Of a stretch of 64,000 nucleotides of DNA, positions 54,274 through 64,000 are shown piece after piece. The stretch spans positions 10,180,752-10,244,751 of the forward strand of contig NC_079418.1 in NCBI RefSeq assembly GCF_026213295.1, written 5' to 3'. The stretch's first letter is position 1; each line of letters starts with the position of its first letter. The notes under the pieces were generated by a model. The model did no database searches and was not told the origin of the DNA. It worked only from the letters and a program-made list of their open reading frames with translations. A program made the translations under genes and the position numbers. The stretch is from Gadus chalcogrammus (taxonomy: Eukaryota > Chordata > Actinopteri > Gadiformes > Gadidae).

Positions 54274-57047
54274 TGAGGATAGGAACGAAGATCGACCGGC
54301 AGATCGAGAGCTTTGCCTTGCGGCTCAGCTCTCTTTTCGTTACAACGGTGCGGTAAAGCGAACGCAATACCGCCCCCACTGCTCCGATTCACCGGCCAAT
54401 CTCACGCTCCATAGTACCCTCACTCGCGAACAAGACCCCGAGGTACTTGAACTCCTTCACTTGGGCTAAGGACTCATTTCCTACCCGGAGTAAGCAATCC
54501 ATCGGTTTCCTGCTAAGAGTCATGGCCATGGATTTAGCGGTGCTGATCCTCATCCCAGCCGCTTCACACTCGGCCGCCAGCCGATCCAGTGAGTGCTGAA
54601 GGTCACAGGCCGATGATCCCATGAGGACCACATCATCTGCAAAAAGCAGTGACGAGATCCTGAGACCACCGAACTGCAACCCCTCCCCACCACGACTACG
54701 CCTCGATATCCTGTCCATGTATATCACAAACAGGATTGGTGACAAGGCGCAGCCCTGGCGGAGACCAGCACCCACTGAGAACGAAACTGACTGGCTGCCG
54801 AGGACACAAACACAGCTCTCGCTTTGGGAGTACAGGGATTGGATGGCCCTGAGGATAGACCCCCTTACCCCATACTCCCGCAGCACCTCCCACAGTTTCT
54901 CCCGGGGGACCCGGTCACCCTTCTCCAGATCCACAAAACACATGTAGACCGGATGGGCATACTCCCAGGCCCCCTCCAGGATCCTTGCGAGAGTGAAGAG
55001 CTGGTCCGTCGTTCCACGTCCGGGGCGAAAACCGCATGTTTCCTCTTCAATCTGAGGTTCGACGATCGGCCGAACCCTCCTTTCCAGCACCTTGGAGTAG
55101 ACTTTACCAGGGAGGCTGAGAAGTGTGAGACCCCGGTAATTGGCACACACTCTCTGGTCCCCCTTTTTGAACAGGGGAACCACCACCCTGGTTTGCCACT
55201 CCTTTGGCACTGTACCCGACTCCCACGCGATGTTGAATAGGCGTGTCAACCATGACAGCCCCTCAACACCCAGAGCCTTTAGCATTTCTGGCTGGATCTC
55301 ATCAATCCCTGGGGCTTTGCCACTGCGGAGATGTTTGACTACCTCAGTGACCTCCACCAGGGAAATTGACGACAAAAAACCATCAACCTCGAGCTCTGCT
55401 TCCAACATAGAGGGCGTGTTATTCGGATTCAGGAGTTCCTCAAAGTGTTCCTTCCAACGTCCGACGACCTCCTCAGTTGAGGTCAACAGAGTCCCATCCT
55501 TACTGTACACAGCTTGGATGGTTCCCCGTTTCCCCCTCCTGAGGTGCCGGATAGTCTTCCAGAAACACTTTGGTGCCGACCGAAAGTCCTTCTCCATGGC
55601 CTCTCCGAACTTCTCCCACACTGCTTAGCCTCCGACACGGCAGCAGCTGCAGCCCTTCGGGCCTGTCGGTACCCTGCAACCGAGTCAGGAGTCCTCCAGG
55701 ATATCATATCCCGGAAGGCCTCCTTCTTCAATCGGACGGCTTCCCTGACCACCGGTGTCCACCACGGTGTCCGAGGGTTACCGCCCCTTGAGGAGCCTAA
55801 GACCCTGAGGCCACAGCTAGCCACCGCAGCTTCAGCAATGGAGGCTTTGAACACCGCCCACTCCGGCTCAATGCCCCCAACCCCCACAGGAATGCCAGAA
55901 AAACTCCACCGGAGGTGTGAGTTGAAGATACCTAGGACGGGGGCCTCCTCCAGACGTTCCCAGTTCACCCGCACTACTCGTTTGTGCTTACAGGTCTATC
56001 CGGAAATTTCCCCCATTCCCTGATCCAATTCACAACCAGATGGTGGTCGGTTGACAGTTCCGCCCCTCTCTTTACCCGAGTGTCCAAAACATGCGGCCTC
56101 AGATCAGATGACACGATCACAAAATCGATCATTGATCTTCGGCCTAGGGTACTCTGGTACCAGGTACACTTATGAGCACCCTTATGTTCGAACATGGTGT
56201 TTGTTATGGATAATCCATGACTAGCACAGAAGTCCAATAACAAACGACCGCTCGGGTTTAGATCAGGGAGGCCGTTCCTCCCCACCACGCCTCTCCAGGT
56301 GTCTCCATCATTGCCCACGTGGGCGTTGAAGTCACCCAGCAGAACTACGGAGTCCCCTACTGGAGCCCCATACAGGACTCCATTCAGGGTCTCCAAGAAG
56401 GCCGAGTACTCTGAGCTGCTGTTTGGTGCATACGCACAAACAACAGTCAGAGTTTTCCCCCCTACAACGCTTAGGCGCAGGGAGGCGATCCACTCGTCTA
56501 CCTGAGTAAACTCCAACACCGCGGCGCTCAGCCGGGGATTTATGAGTATCCCCACACTCGCCCGGCGCCTCACGCCCTTGGCAACTCCGGAGAAGAATAG
56601 AGTCCAACCCTTATCCAGGAGTACGGTACCAGAGCTGAGACTGTGCGTGGAGGTAAGCCCCACCAGATCTAACTGATAGCGCTCCACCTCCCTCACAAGC
56701 TCCGGTTCCTTTCCCCACAGCGAGGTGACGTTCCACGTCCCCAGAGCCAGCTTCTGCCGCCCGGGTCTGGTCCGTCGAGACCCCTGACCTTCGCTGCCAC
56801 CCATGTGGCTGCGCACCCGACCCCAATAGGTCTTCCCACAGGTGGTGGGCCCATGAGATGAAGAGAGGGGGGGTGCCACGTAGTTTGTTCGGGCTGTGCC
56901 CGACCGGGCTCCGTGGCAAACCCGGCCACCAGGCGCTCGCCATCGAGCCCTCCATCTGGGCCTGGCTCCAGACGGGGGCCCCGGGCTTCCTCCGGGCCGG
57001 GTCACATCTCCTCTTTTTTCGATATTCATTGAGGATTTTTGAACCAT
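54274..57047 (-). pseudogene. Rex3 endonuclease-reverse transcriptase, two single-base frameshifts
   Basis: The endonuclease (57047-55974) reads [77 protein letters not shown] and [15 protein letters not shown]. Frames change at about 55980 (a lost A near GTAAGCACAAACGAG) and at about 55620. The reverse transcriptase (55621-54389) has LRSGKAPGIDEIQPEMLKAL, FKKGDQRVCANYRGLTLLSL, CGFRPGRGTTDQLFTLARIL, RQGCALSPILFVIYMDRISR and catalytic FADD in SLLFADDVVLMGSS. It then enters VKEFKYLGVLFASEG and stops at the Rex1 insertion. Apart from these lesions it is well preserved. It nicks DNA and copies its own RNA. Confidence 0.88.
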
Positions 57048-57215
57048 TCTTAGTCTGGCCCCTCACCTGAGACCACTCTGCCATGAGAGACCCTACCAGG
57101 AGCACAAGGCTCCAGACAACACAGCCCTCAGGTTCACAGGGACACGCAAACCTCTCCACCACGATAAGGTGACGGTTCCAGGAGAGGATCAATGGGAATG
57201 TCCAGTTTAATACAC

Positions 57216-57300
57216 ATAAATGATCGCAATCATTTTGTTATAGGCATACATTTATTGCAAATAAAATGATCGCATGAATCGCAATAATTTTGTTATAACC
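57216..57300. repeat. Imperfect tandem repeat after the Crypton stop codon
   Basis: AAATGATCGCAATCATTTTG with TTATAGGCATACATTTATTG recurs as AATGATCGCATGAATCGCAA and TTATAACCTACAT. The second unit is cut by the L1 insertion and resumes at 63183 (ATTTATTGCAAATAAAAATT). Confidence 0.75.
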
Positions 57301-57584
57301 TACATTTTTTTTTTTTTTTGTGATCAATTTTTTATTGTATTTTATATTTCATACAAGAAACAGTTACACATATACACAAGTAAGACAACATAACACATAA
57401 TACTCAACCATACTCCCCCCCTCCCCCAGGTCTTGCCTCCCACAAAGACAGAATCAATAATTTAAGAAACTCAGCAAATTTGTTCAATAGGCCTAATACT
57501 AACATGTGAAATAAATAAAGAAACAAAAAGAAAAGGAAAAGGATGAAAAAGCAGTGAATAAGGCGTAGATACAGTAAGCCATGA

Positions 57585-60500
57585 CTACCCTCCCAACATA
57601 CTGTTAATAAAGGTGGACCATAAGTTAATATTTCTAGCTTGGGCGCCATGCATGCTGGCCACAGATCTCTCTAATTTAGCCAGATCTATGACTGTGTTCA
57701 CCCAATGTTGGTAGGACAGGTCATGAGGAGCTTTCCATCTCTGTGCTACAAGCTTTTTAGCAGCAGTAAGGCCTACCAAAAACCAGCGTTGGTGCATCAG
57801 AGAAAGATCTAGACCCGTAAAATCACACAGCAATAAGATAGTTGGGGAGCAGTGGATGGTACGCCCAAGTACTATAGACATCCTATTGGATACCATACTC
57901 CAAAAGTCGCTCACCCCAGGGCACTCCCAGACCATGTGAACAAAGGTACCTATAGTACCTAGAGAGCATAGCTGGCAGTTAGGAGATGGATTTAATTTCA
58001 TCAAGAATAATTTATGAGGAGTGCAGTAGAGTCTGTGTATGAAATTGTAGTGAATCATCTGATGGTTGGGATTACGCGAAGATAGGTCAAGCTTTGACCA
58101 GACTATGGACCAATTGATTGAAGAAGGTGCAATTGAGAGATCATGGCTCCAGCGACTATCCACTTGCAAAGGTTTTTCTGCATGTTTGGACATAAATGTG
58201 TATAGAGCAGAGACCAAGCCTTTGGTAGATGAACTACCACATATTTTATGAATTGGATGAGGCACCATGTTTTCACCCCAGGGGACTCCGTATGCCCGTA
58301 AGGCGCTGCAGAGTTGTAGGTAGAAGAAAAAGGAGGTGCCGGGTAAGTTGTAATGCGATTTCAAGTCCTGAAAAGATCTGAGCGCATTATCTGACATAAT
58401 GTCGGAAAGGGTATTAATCCCTTTATCCCTCCACTTAGGGAAGGACATCGGGTGACCACCCAAGCAAAGGGCGAAATTATTAAATAAAGGAAGGTGGGGA
58501 TGGAATTTAAAGTGAGTGCTAGAGTGTGATTCCACAGTTCTCCATACGGCAACAAGATGTGAGATTAAAGAGCCAAATTTGGATTTACACATTTTGAGAG
58601 CGATGTTTGAGTAAATAACATCCTGAAGCCTATGTGGTATTACTAGATGTTCCTCTAATGAACGCCAGGCTACCTGAGCCTCTGGATCTAACCAGGTATG
58701 AAGAGAACGAAGGGTTGAGGACCAAAAATAAAAATTTGGAAGTCCAAGGCCACCTGAGAGTTTGTGCCTCTGCAAAATAGACATTTTAATCCGTGGGCGT
58801 TTCCCTTTCCAGACATACCTGGAAACAAATGTATGTAGTTTATCCCAGTGACCAACTGGGGGAGCTAAGGGAAGCATTGAACTACAGAAGTTGACTCGCG
58901 GTAGGATGTTCATCTTTACGATAGAAGCTCTTGCTCGAAATGAATTAGGAATGGACGACCAACGCTCCAAATCGGATTCCACCTGCCTGAGAGTCGAGTT
59001 ATAATTAACCGAGACTGTAGTTTTTAATGAAGGAAAAATCGATAGACCTAGGTATTTAAAATGGTCAACTACTGGAATAATGTTTGGTAAGGAAGCATGC
59101 CTCATAGTGTCGTTTAGAGGAAGGAGAGCCGACTTAGACCAGTTTATTTTGTAGCCAGAGATACTCCCGAATTTATGAAATATAGACAAAATATGTGGTG
59201 TAGATTTAATTGCATCACCAAGATAAAGCAAAATATCATCACAATAAAGGGAGATGAAATGATCTGTTCCATGGACAATAACAGGAGTATGGGTTGACTG
59301 ACGCACCGTCTGGGCCAGAGGTTCCAAAGATAAAATAAATAAAAGTGGAGAAAGAACGCAGCCTTGTCTAGAGCTGCGGCCCACTGGAAACAACGAAGAA
59401 CAGATATTGCCAGTCATTACCATGGCTGAAGGGGAGGCGTAGAGCGTTTTAATCATGTTGATGAAATGGATACCAAATCCCATATGCTGAAGGACAGCCC
59501 ATAAATAGTGCCATTCAAGGCGATCAAAAGCTTTTTCTGCGTCCAGAGATAATACAGCACAGGGAGTTTGGACCTCAGCTGAAGCTTCGACAATGTGTAA
59601 AAGTCTGCGAACATTATCAGAAGATAAGCGAGATTTTACGAAGCCAGTTTGGTCAGGGTGAATGAGCTTATTCATAAGGGGCTCGAGCCTTAGTGCAAGC
59701 CCTTTAGCAAAAAGAATAACGTCAGCATTCAAGAGCGATATAGGACGATAATTTGCACGTTCATTTGGGTCTTTCCCTTTTTTATGGAGTAAGGTGATTG
59801 TAGCGGTGTTAACATCCCTTGAAAAGGAACCACTTGAAATGGCATGATTGATCATGTTCAGCAATAGAGGGCCAAGCTGAGACCAACATTGTAAATATAG
59901 TTCTGGAGGAATTCCGTCAAAACCCGCCGATTTGCCTTTATTAAGACTGCGCCCTCTCCAATTCGAGTAGGGTAAATGGTTTGTCCAGAGACGTAGCCTC
60001 ATGGGGCAGCAATTTAGTAAGATTTAAATTCTTGAAAAATAAATCAAATTTAGAAGAGTCATGAGGGACTTCAGAACTATACAAGTTGGAATAAAAGGAG
60101 CGGAATGTCTCATTAATTAATTTGGGGTCCGTTACTAGAGCGCCAGCTGGTGTTTTAATGGCGGGTATGTGCGCAAAGTTTTCACTGGCACGAAGGCTTA
60201 AGGCAAGTGACCGGCTGGGGCGGGCCCCCTCAAAGTAATGGTGCTGGCGCGTACGATGGATAAGAAATTCAGCGTGCTGTCGGGATAGGGAATTCAGCTC
60301 CTCTTTTATTCTATTACGTTGGGTGATTGAGTCAGGAGTTACGTTGTTGTGCATAGTACCTTCTAGTTGCCCGAGATCAACCCTCCAGCTCAAGAATCCT
60401 GCGTTGACGCGTTTTGTTTAAATTAGAGGAAAACGATATGCAGTTACTTCTAATATAGCCTTTTACAGAATCCCATAGGATACAAGTGTCCTATGGGAAT

Positions 60501-61329
60501 GCAAGTTAAAAGATATGAATTCTGCTAGGCCAGATTCAAGTTGCACCAAAAAGCTCTCATTGCGCAGCAAAGAGGTATTGAAGCGCCAGCGTGGGGCGCG
60601 GTCACGAGATACGGAAAGGTTAGCCCTACAGATGACAGCCTTGTGATCTGAGAAGGCCAGGGGGAGCATGTCCGTGCTTACCTTTTCGAGGAGATCCTTC
60701 GATACAAAAATGAAGTCTATTCTGGAAAATGAATGATGTCTTGCGGAAAAAAACTAGAAGTCTTGTTTATTGTGATTGGTAACGCGCCATATATCTATTA
60801 CTGAAAATTCCTGAGCCCATTTCCTCAATGCAACAGACGCTGATCTCTGATCACTGCCCTCTACTACAGCCGTCCTGTCCACAGAGTGGTCCCAAACCGC
60901 ATTAAAGTCTGCCCCAATAAATAATCGGTAATCAGACAGGTCATGCATGATATTGGACAAACGTACATAGAAATCAGGATCAAAGCTGTTAGGTGCGTAA
61001 ATAGATAAAAATGCAATTTTCTTGTTTTCTATGATGGTTTTCATAAAAGTGATTCTACCATCTGAGTCGCCCCCAACACCTAAATTGGTGACCTGAAAGT
61101 TACGGCGGACCACAATTACTACGCCTTTTGTTTTATTGAGGGCTGAAGCATTTGTCTTTACAACGTAATGTTTATTTTGTAGCTTATGGACATCTTTCTG
61201 AAGCAAGTGGGATTCGCTGACCAAGGCTATGTCCACTCTCTCTCTTCTTAGTACATCCAGAAAACTTGTGCGTTTATGGGGCAAATTAAGGCCACGTGCG
61301 TTAAAAGAAATCACGGTTAATTTAGTCAT
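57585..61329 (-). pseudogene. Tx1/L1 ORF2 (endonuclease-reverse transcriptase), few lesions
   Basis: Endonuclease from 61329: MTKLTVISFNARGLNLPHKR, DIALVSESHLLQKDVHKLQ, FLSIYAPNSFDPDFY, LFIGADFNAVWDHSVDR. A TAG stop after NHNKQDF (about 60754) is followed in frame by SRIDFIFVSKDLLEKV-type sequence and LAFSDHKAVICRANLSVSRD. A second in-frame stop lies near 60463 and a frameshift near 59970. The reverse transcriptase then runs open for about 800 residues: NKGKSAGFDGIPPELYLQCW, RANYRPISLLNADVILFAKG, AVLSLDAEKAFDRLEWHYLW, SRQGCVLSPLLFILSLEPLA and YCDD in ISLYCDDILLYLG, where the usual Ala is Cys. A Cys-rich end (SPNCQLCSLGTIGTFVHMVW) precedes the stop. Lesions make it inactive. Confidence 0.88.
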
Positions 61330-61402
61330 TCAGGTGGTGGTACATAAGATAAGATATGAGCTGTAAATAATAGAAAAAAGAGCAGGCAGAGCAAGACCTG
61401 TA

Positions 61403-61545
61403 TCCCCCCCCCCCACACACACACACACACACACACACACAGCCAAACCCGCGCGCACACACACAATACCCACACACACACACACGGAACAAAGCAGCAA
61501 GTGAATCCCCCCCCCACCCCCCACACACACTCCCACAAGACAAGA
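61403..61545. repeat. (CA)n and poly-C tracts between L1 ORFs
   Basis: CA repeats with C runs at 61406-61440, 61455-61485 and 61508-61533, in the space between ORF1 and ORF2. Confidence 0.85.
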
Positions 61546-62094
61546 CGAAACAGTACCAATACATGGATATTGCCAGATGCAACCATGTAAGCCTATCATA
61601 ACCCACCCACCTAACACTGGAAGGCGGGTCCCTATAGAAAAACTCCAAGGGGGAGAAAGAATGAATGAAGATAAATAAATAAACAAATAATGACATTGGA
61701 CTTTCAGCAGTCAATAGTCAATATACAGAGAACCGTATAACAGTATACAGGCCTATAGCCTCCAACCAAACAAAAGCCAGGACAAAACAATCAAGCAAAC
61801 CAACCATCCAAAAAAGGAGGCAAAACAACAACAACAAAAAACAACGTCTGGCATGCAACTCACCTCCACAAGGCTGTGCAATCGACAGTTTTTTTTTTTT
61901 TTAGCAATATTTTAAGTACAGACTTGTACAGCAATAAACAATTAGAATATTTTGAAATCCCAAATGGCCAGTCCACGAAGTGAATAAGGGAAAAAATAGA
62001 AAAAGGCTGGACAGAAAAACCAAAAGATAATGGGGGAGCAGTAGGTAACTTACTCTTATTTCCCCAAAGCGCATGTAATAGCGCTGGCTCTAAT

Positions 62095-62864
62095 CTATTT
62101 CAGGTCGGGGAATTTAACTTTCAGAGCGGTCGTGGCCGCCTCTAAGCACCCGAACTTAAACTGTTCATTGCCAATCCAGACAAGGAGGGTGCCTGGGTCC
62201 CGGACTCTGGTCTTTACATTTTTGCCATGGAGCTGCTTGCGCAGCGGCCAGTATTGGTCCCGAAGTTTCCTCTGACGCACCGACATATCCTCAGTAATCC
62301 GTAGCTTCACGCCGGGAAGGGCCTTGAGCTCAAACAGTGTGGATTTCACTGCCTCCATAATGGAGATCTTCTTTTGTAGATGGTGAAGCTTGAATATCAC
62401 CGTGCGGGGTCTGGATTGCTCTACCAATGGACCAAGCCTATGGGCAAATTCGATGTCATGCTCTTTCAGTGGAATGGATAGGAGAGCGGAGAGGGTCTTA
62501 GCCAGGTAGGCCTCCATGTTGTAGACTGCCTCGCTCTTCTCTGGCAGGTGCAGCAAACGGAGATTCCTTCGCCTGGATTTTCAAGGTTGTCAATTGCGTT
62601 CAACGCTTCTTCAAGTTTATGATCCAGGGCTTTAATGACCAACTCTTGAGCTGCCACCTTGTTGGTTTGCAAAAGCAAGTTGGCCTCGGTTGAATCCAGC
62701 CGCGCACCGATAGCATTCACTGAAGTGTTTAGTTTGTCCATTTTCTTGGAAAGAGCGTCTAGTTTATCCATTTTACTGGTAAGATTGGCGTTCGATGCCA
62801 CCAGCGTGTCCAGCGTTGCCTGAATTTTCTCCATCACTGGTGTGGCTCGGGTCTTAGGAGACAT
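62095..62864 (-). pseudogene. Tx1/L1 ORF1 (coiled coil and RRM-type RNA-binding)
   Basis: From 62864: MSPKTRATPVMEKIQATLDT, then a heptad-patterned coiled coil (KMDKLDALSKKMDKLN, VAAQELVIKALDHKLEEALN). A frameshift at about 62560 leads to LRLLHLPEKSEA-type sequence, LAKTLSALLSIPLKEHDIEF, AHRLGPLVEQSRPRTVIFKL and the C-terminal domain (LRITEDMSVRQRKLRDQYWP). This is the RNA-binding partner of L1 ORF2. One frameshift breaks it. Confidence 0.82.
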
Positions 62865-62879
62865 ACACAGGAGTTTGGA

Positions 62880-62956
62880 TTTGTTTGTTTGTTTGCTTGT
62901 TTGTTTGGGTTAACTCACGCAGTTTGTTTGTTTGTTTGTTTGGGTTAACTCACGCA
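62880..62956. repeat. TTTG-rich tandem repeat in L1 5' leader
   Basis: TTTGTTTGGGTTAACTCACG occurs twice, about 40 bp apart, each after (TTTG)n. It may act as promoter repeats of the LINE, which is speculation. Confidence 0.8.
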
Positions 62957-63128
62957 AGCCTGCCTAGAAGTCCCAAACGGCAGATAGCGTAATAAATCAA
63001 CATCGACATATAAAGAGAACGTATTTGTAGTTAGCAACGAGTTGATTAGGGGTATAAAATCATGCTTTCTCCCCAAGAGAGTCGGACCCACACGTCTCAC
63101 TCACTGCCGTCCGCCATTCACCTCCCCA

Positions 63129-63182
63129 GTAGGCTAGGGTTAGCCTACATTTATATATAAATGTAGGCTAACCCTAGCCTAC
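63129..63182. repeat. 54-bp perfect palindrome at the L1 5' junction
   Basis: GTAGGCTAGGGTTAGCCTAC continues into ATTTATA, and the next 27 bases are the exact complement. Its sequence reuses the target motif CCTACATTTA. Confidence 0.95.
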
Positions 63183-63498
63183 ATTTATTGCAAATAAAAA
63201 TTATTTGGAATAAGGAGTGCATGTTTGAGCGATCGTCATTAAAGCTGACTTGATACGAATGTAGCAACTACATTATTAAACTAGTGATCAGATGCAGCCT
63301 TGTGTGGTTGCTATAGAAACGAGTTACCTACAGCTTAGCTTACGTTATTCACCGTAGTTCTAAAGGGAACTACTTTTCGAGGGAGTTGAACTTAAACAGT
63401 ATACATTTAATAAGCATGCAATACGAATAAGAAAAAGGCTAATTATTAAAGTATTTGAATTGTTTTATTATGTTGGCCGGTGAGAAGTAGAATAAACA
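63183..63498. other. No gene; continuation of sequence after the Crypton gene
   Basis: Begins with ATTTATTGCAAATAAA, the continuation of the tandem unit interrupted by the L1. No ORF or RNA gene is recognised. It may include the Crypton element's 3' end. Confidence 0.45.
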
Positions 63499-63644
63499 GA
63501 ATAATCACCTCAAGGCAGGGCAATAAACAGTTTGATATGCCCGGCTCGTGGACGGCTTACCGCCCGAGACGAAGTCGAGGACGGTAACCTTCCACGAGCC
63601 GGGCATATCAAACTGTTTATTGCCCTGCCTTGAGGTGATTATTC
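63499..63644. repeat. 146-bp fold-back: 54-bp perfect arms
   Basis: The arm 63499-63552 (containing CACCTCAAGGCAGGGCAATA and GATATGCCCGGCTCGTGGA) is the exact complement of 63591-63644. The 38-nt spacer contains a smaller hairpin (TTACCG ... CGGTAA) with CCCGAGACGAAGTCGAGG inside. Confidence 0.95.
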
Positions 63645-63657
63645 CTTACATATTCTA

Positions 63658-63698
63658 TCACTTTACTGACACACACACCATGTGTGGCAGTAAAGTGA
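63658..63698. repeat. Small inverted repeat beside the fold-back
   Basis: TCACTTTACTG at 63658-63668 is complementary to CAGTAAAGTGA at 63688-63698; the loop holds (AC)n. Confidence 0.9.
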
Positions 63699-63789
63699 CA
63701 GGATCCCTCCATAGACAAAAATCTTTCCATATAACTAATTTAATTTAGGATGATAGTCATTGCACAGCTGTAACCATAATCTCATTATA

Positions 63790-64000
63790 GCCTGTTACGT
63801 ATTGTAAGAACCTGACCAACCCACACATAGACCCTAGGAAGCCGGACCAAACATATAAGCTGTAAATACTATACATAGCCACAAGGGGAGCAGGACCTTA
63901 CTGAAGGCTGCAATAACTGCTCCATCCACAGAAGGCAGCACCACAGACAAGGGAGGAAGCCGAGGGTAATACGTCACACCGGCTCCTCCCACTCCTTCCG
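63790..64000 (-). mobile_element. DIRS-type terminal region, opposite strand to the first
   Basis: In reverse complement it reads GTGACGTATTACC, GGTGCTGCCTTCTGTGG, GGAGCAGTTATTGCAGC, TGGCTATG and CAATACGTAACA, in the same order as GATGACGTAATGG, GGTGCTGCCATCTGTGG, GGAGTAGTTATTGCAGC, TGGCTATG and AAATACGTAACA at 1443-1617. It is therefore the end of a related DIRS-type element whose body lies beyond the window. Confidence 0.75.

Larger units (their letters stand above)
45004..57186 (-). mobile_element. Rex3-type (RTE) LINE, complete ends, split by two insertions
   Basis: The minus-strand LINE starts at 57186 with a 5' leader (CTGGAACCGTCACCTTATCG) and ends at 45004 with (ATGAG)n repeats. The 13-bp target duplication GATCAATGGGAAT is perfect at 44991-45003 and 57187-57199. 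It sits in the last coding block of the Crypton gene. The 3' part is broken by a MITE (45155-46723) and the body by a Rex1 LINE (47020-54268). The order endonuclease, reverse transcriptase, then RRPRGRPRTRW tail marks the Rex3-type RTE family; the clade name is from recall. Confidence 0.9.
42765..57223 (+). pseudogene. Crypton-type tyrosine recombinase gene, split by insertions
   Basis: Coding parts are 42765-43186, 44064-44714 (intron, GTAAGC...GCAG), 44791-44990 and 57200-57223 (stop TGA). Starts MDEFKVNFNLFVVGKTFED; residues ~60-140 form the core-binding domain (TAFAIKVFTEWKSHQKD). The catalytic domain shows Arg in LARRGREG (~207-210), HxxR in TNHSLRSTAVRR (331/334), His in VTGHR (357) and Tyr in SLKNYW (366): the full tyrosine-recombinase set. 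Joined across the hAT MITE the frame is continuous (ADS|EFT). One frameshift lies in the second exon (about 44865-44890) before SKHALSPQAAQSS and FSDMNFPMPFSMSHFTINGN. Cryptons integrate as DNA circles. The reading is otherwise well preserved, so disruption was mainly by insertion. Confidence 0.83.
57305..63128 (-). mobile_element. Tx1/L1-type LINE, near full length
   Basis: The minus-strand element ends in a 15-nt A tail (T run at 57305-57319) and has ORF1 (62864-62095) and ORF2 (61329-57585) in L1 order, with a repeat-bearing 5' leader up to about 63128. It interrupts the sequence after the Crypton gene between CCTACAT and TTATTGCAAATAAA; CCTACATTT at both sides is the likely target duplication. 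A 54-bp palindrome sits at the 5' junction. Confidence 0.85.

Noticed and set aside
45004..57186. Separate, unrelated LINE fragments
   Set aside because: The end sequences, the 13-bp duplication and restored reading at each junction show they are one Rex3 copy cut by later insertions.

Overview
The window is vertebrate nuclear DNA, almost certainly from a teleost fish. It holds Rex1- and Rex3-type LINEs, an L2-type LINE with an esterase ORF1, a Tx1/L1-type LINE, DIRS-type tyrosine-recombinase retroelements, a Crypton-type recombinase gene, Harbinger and many hAT elements, short MITEs, and coding exons with GT/AG introns. I cannot name the species. No intact single-copy host gene is evident; nearly everything recognisable is mobile DNA or decayed genes.

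Layout. 1-1640: 3' half of a decayed DIRS element. 2.4-9.1 kb: a Harbinger-type Myb-like fragment, a hAT MITE (3804-5214, perfect 8-bp target duplication), hAT transposase fragments, several palindromes and a tRNA-like SINE head. 9.8-15.2 kb: two L2-type LINE copies on the minus strand, the second nearly full length. 16.1-21.7 kb: a LINE 3' end, then a minus-strand integrase-like transposase gene split by a hAT element (18493-20454) that carries two smaller MITEs. 22-22.9 kb: an unclassified element made of inverted copies of a GGGTCCTATGTTCCCC motif. 22949-29684: a Harbinger element whose two convergent genes are broken by a 5-kb hAT (24021-29022, perfect 8-bp duplication). 29.9-38 kb: a multi-exon HECT-domain pseudogene on the minus strand with a solo LTR in one intron and a second solo LTR just downstream of its stop codon. 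37.9-39.7 kb: an LTR and proline-rich repeat ORF left by another retroelement.

40.6-57.2 kb is the centrepiece: a Crypton-type tyrosine-recombinase gene (42765 to 57223) taken apart by successive insertions. A hAT MITE sits in its coding exon. A Rex3 LINE (45004-57186, 13-bp duplication) is inserted eight codons before its stop. Inside Rex3 lie a MITE and a Rex1 LINE (47020-54268). Inside Rex1 lies a hAT element (49224-53498) whose 8-exon, 653-codon transposase gene still reads through completely, and inside an intron of that hAT is another hAT MITE (51321-52301). Every boundary named has a matching target duplication. Just upstream of the Crypton gene is an unclassified element (40658-42689) with perfect 74-bp terminal inverted repeats and 7-bp flanking duplications.

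57.3-63.1 kb: a Tx1/L1-type LINE on the minus strand, inserted in what follows the Crypton gene, with a 54-bp perfect palindrome at its 5' junction. 63.5 kb: a 146-bp fold-back sequence. 63.8-64 kb: the terminal region of a second DIRS-type element, opposite in orientation to the first. Family names rest on recognisable protein and terminal motifs read by eye; no database search was possible.
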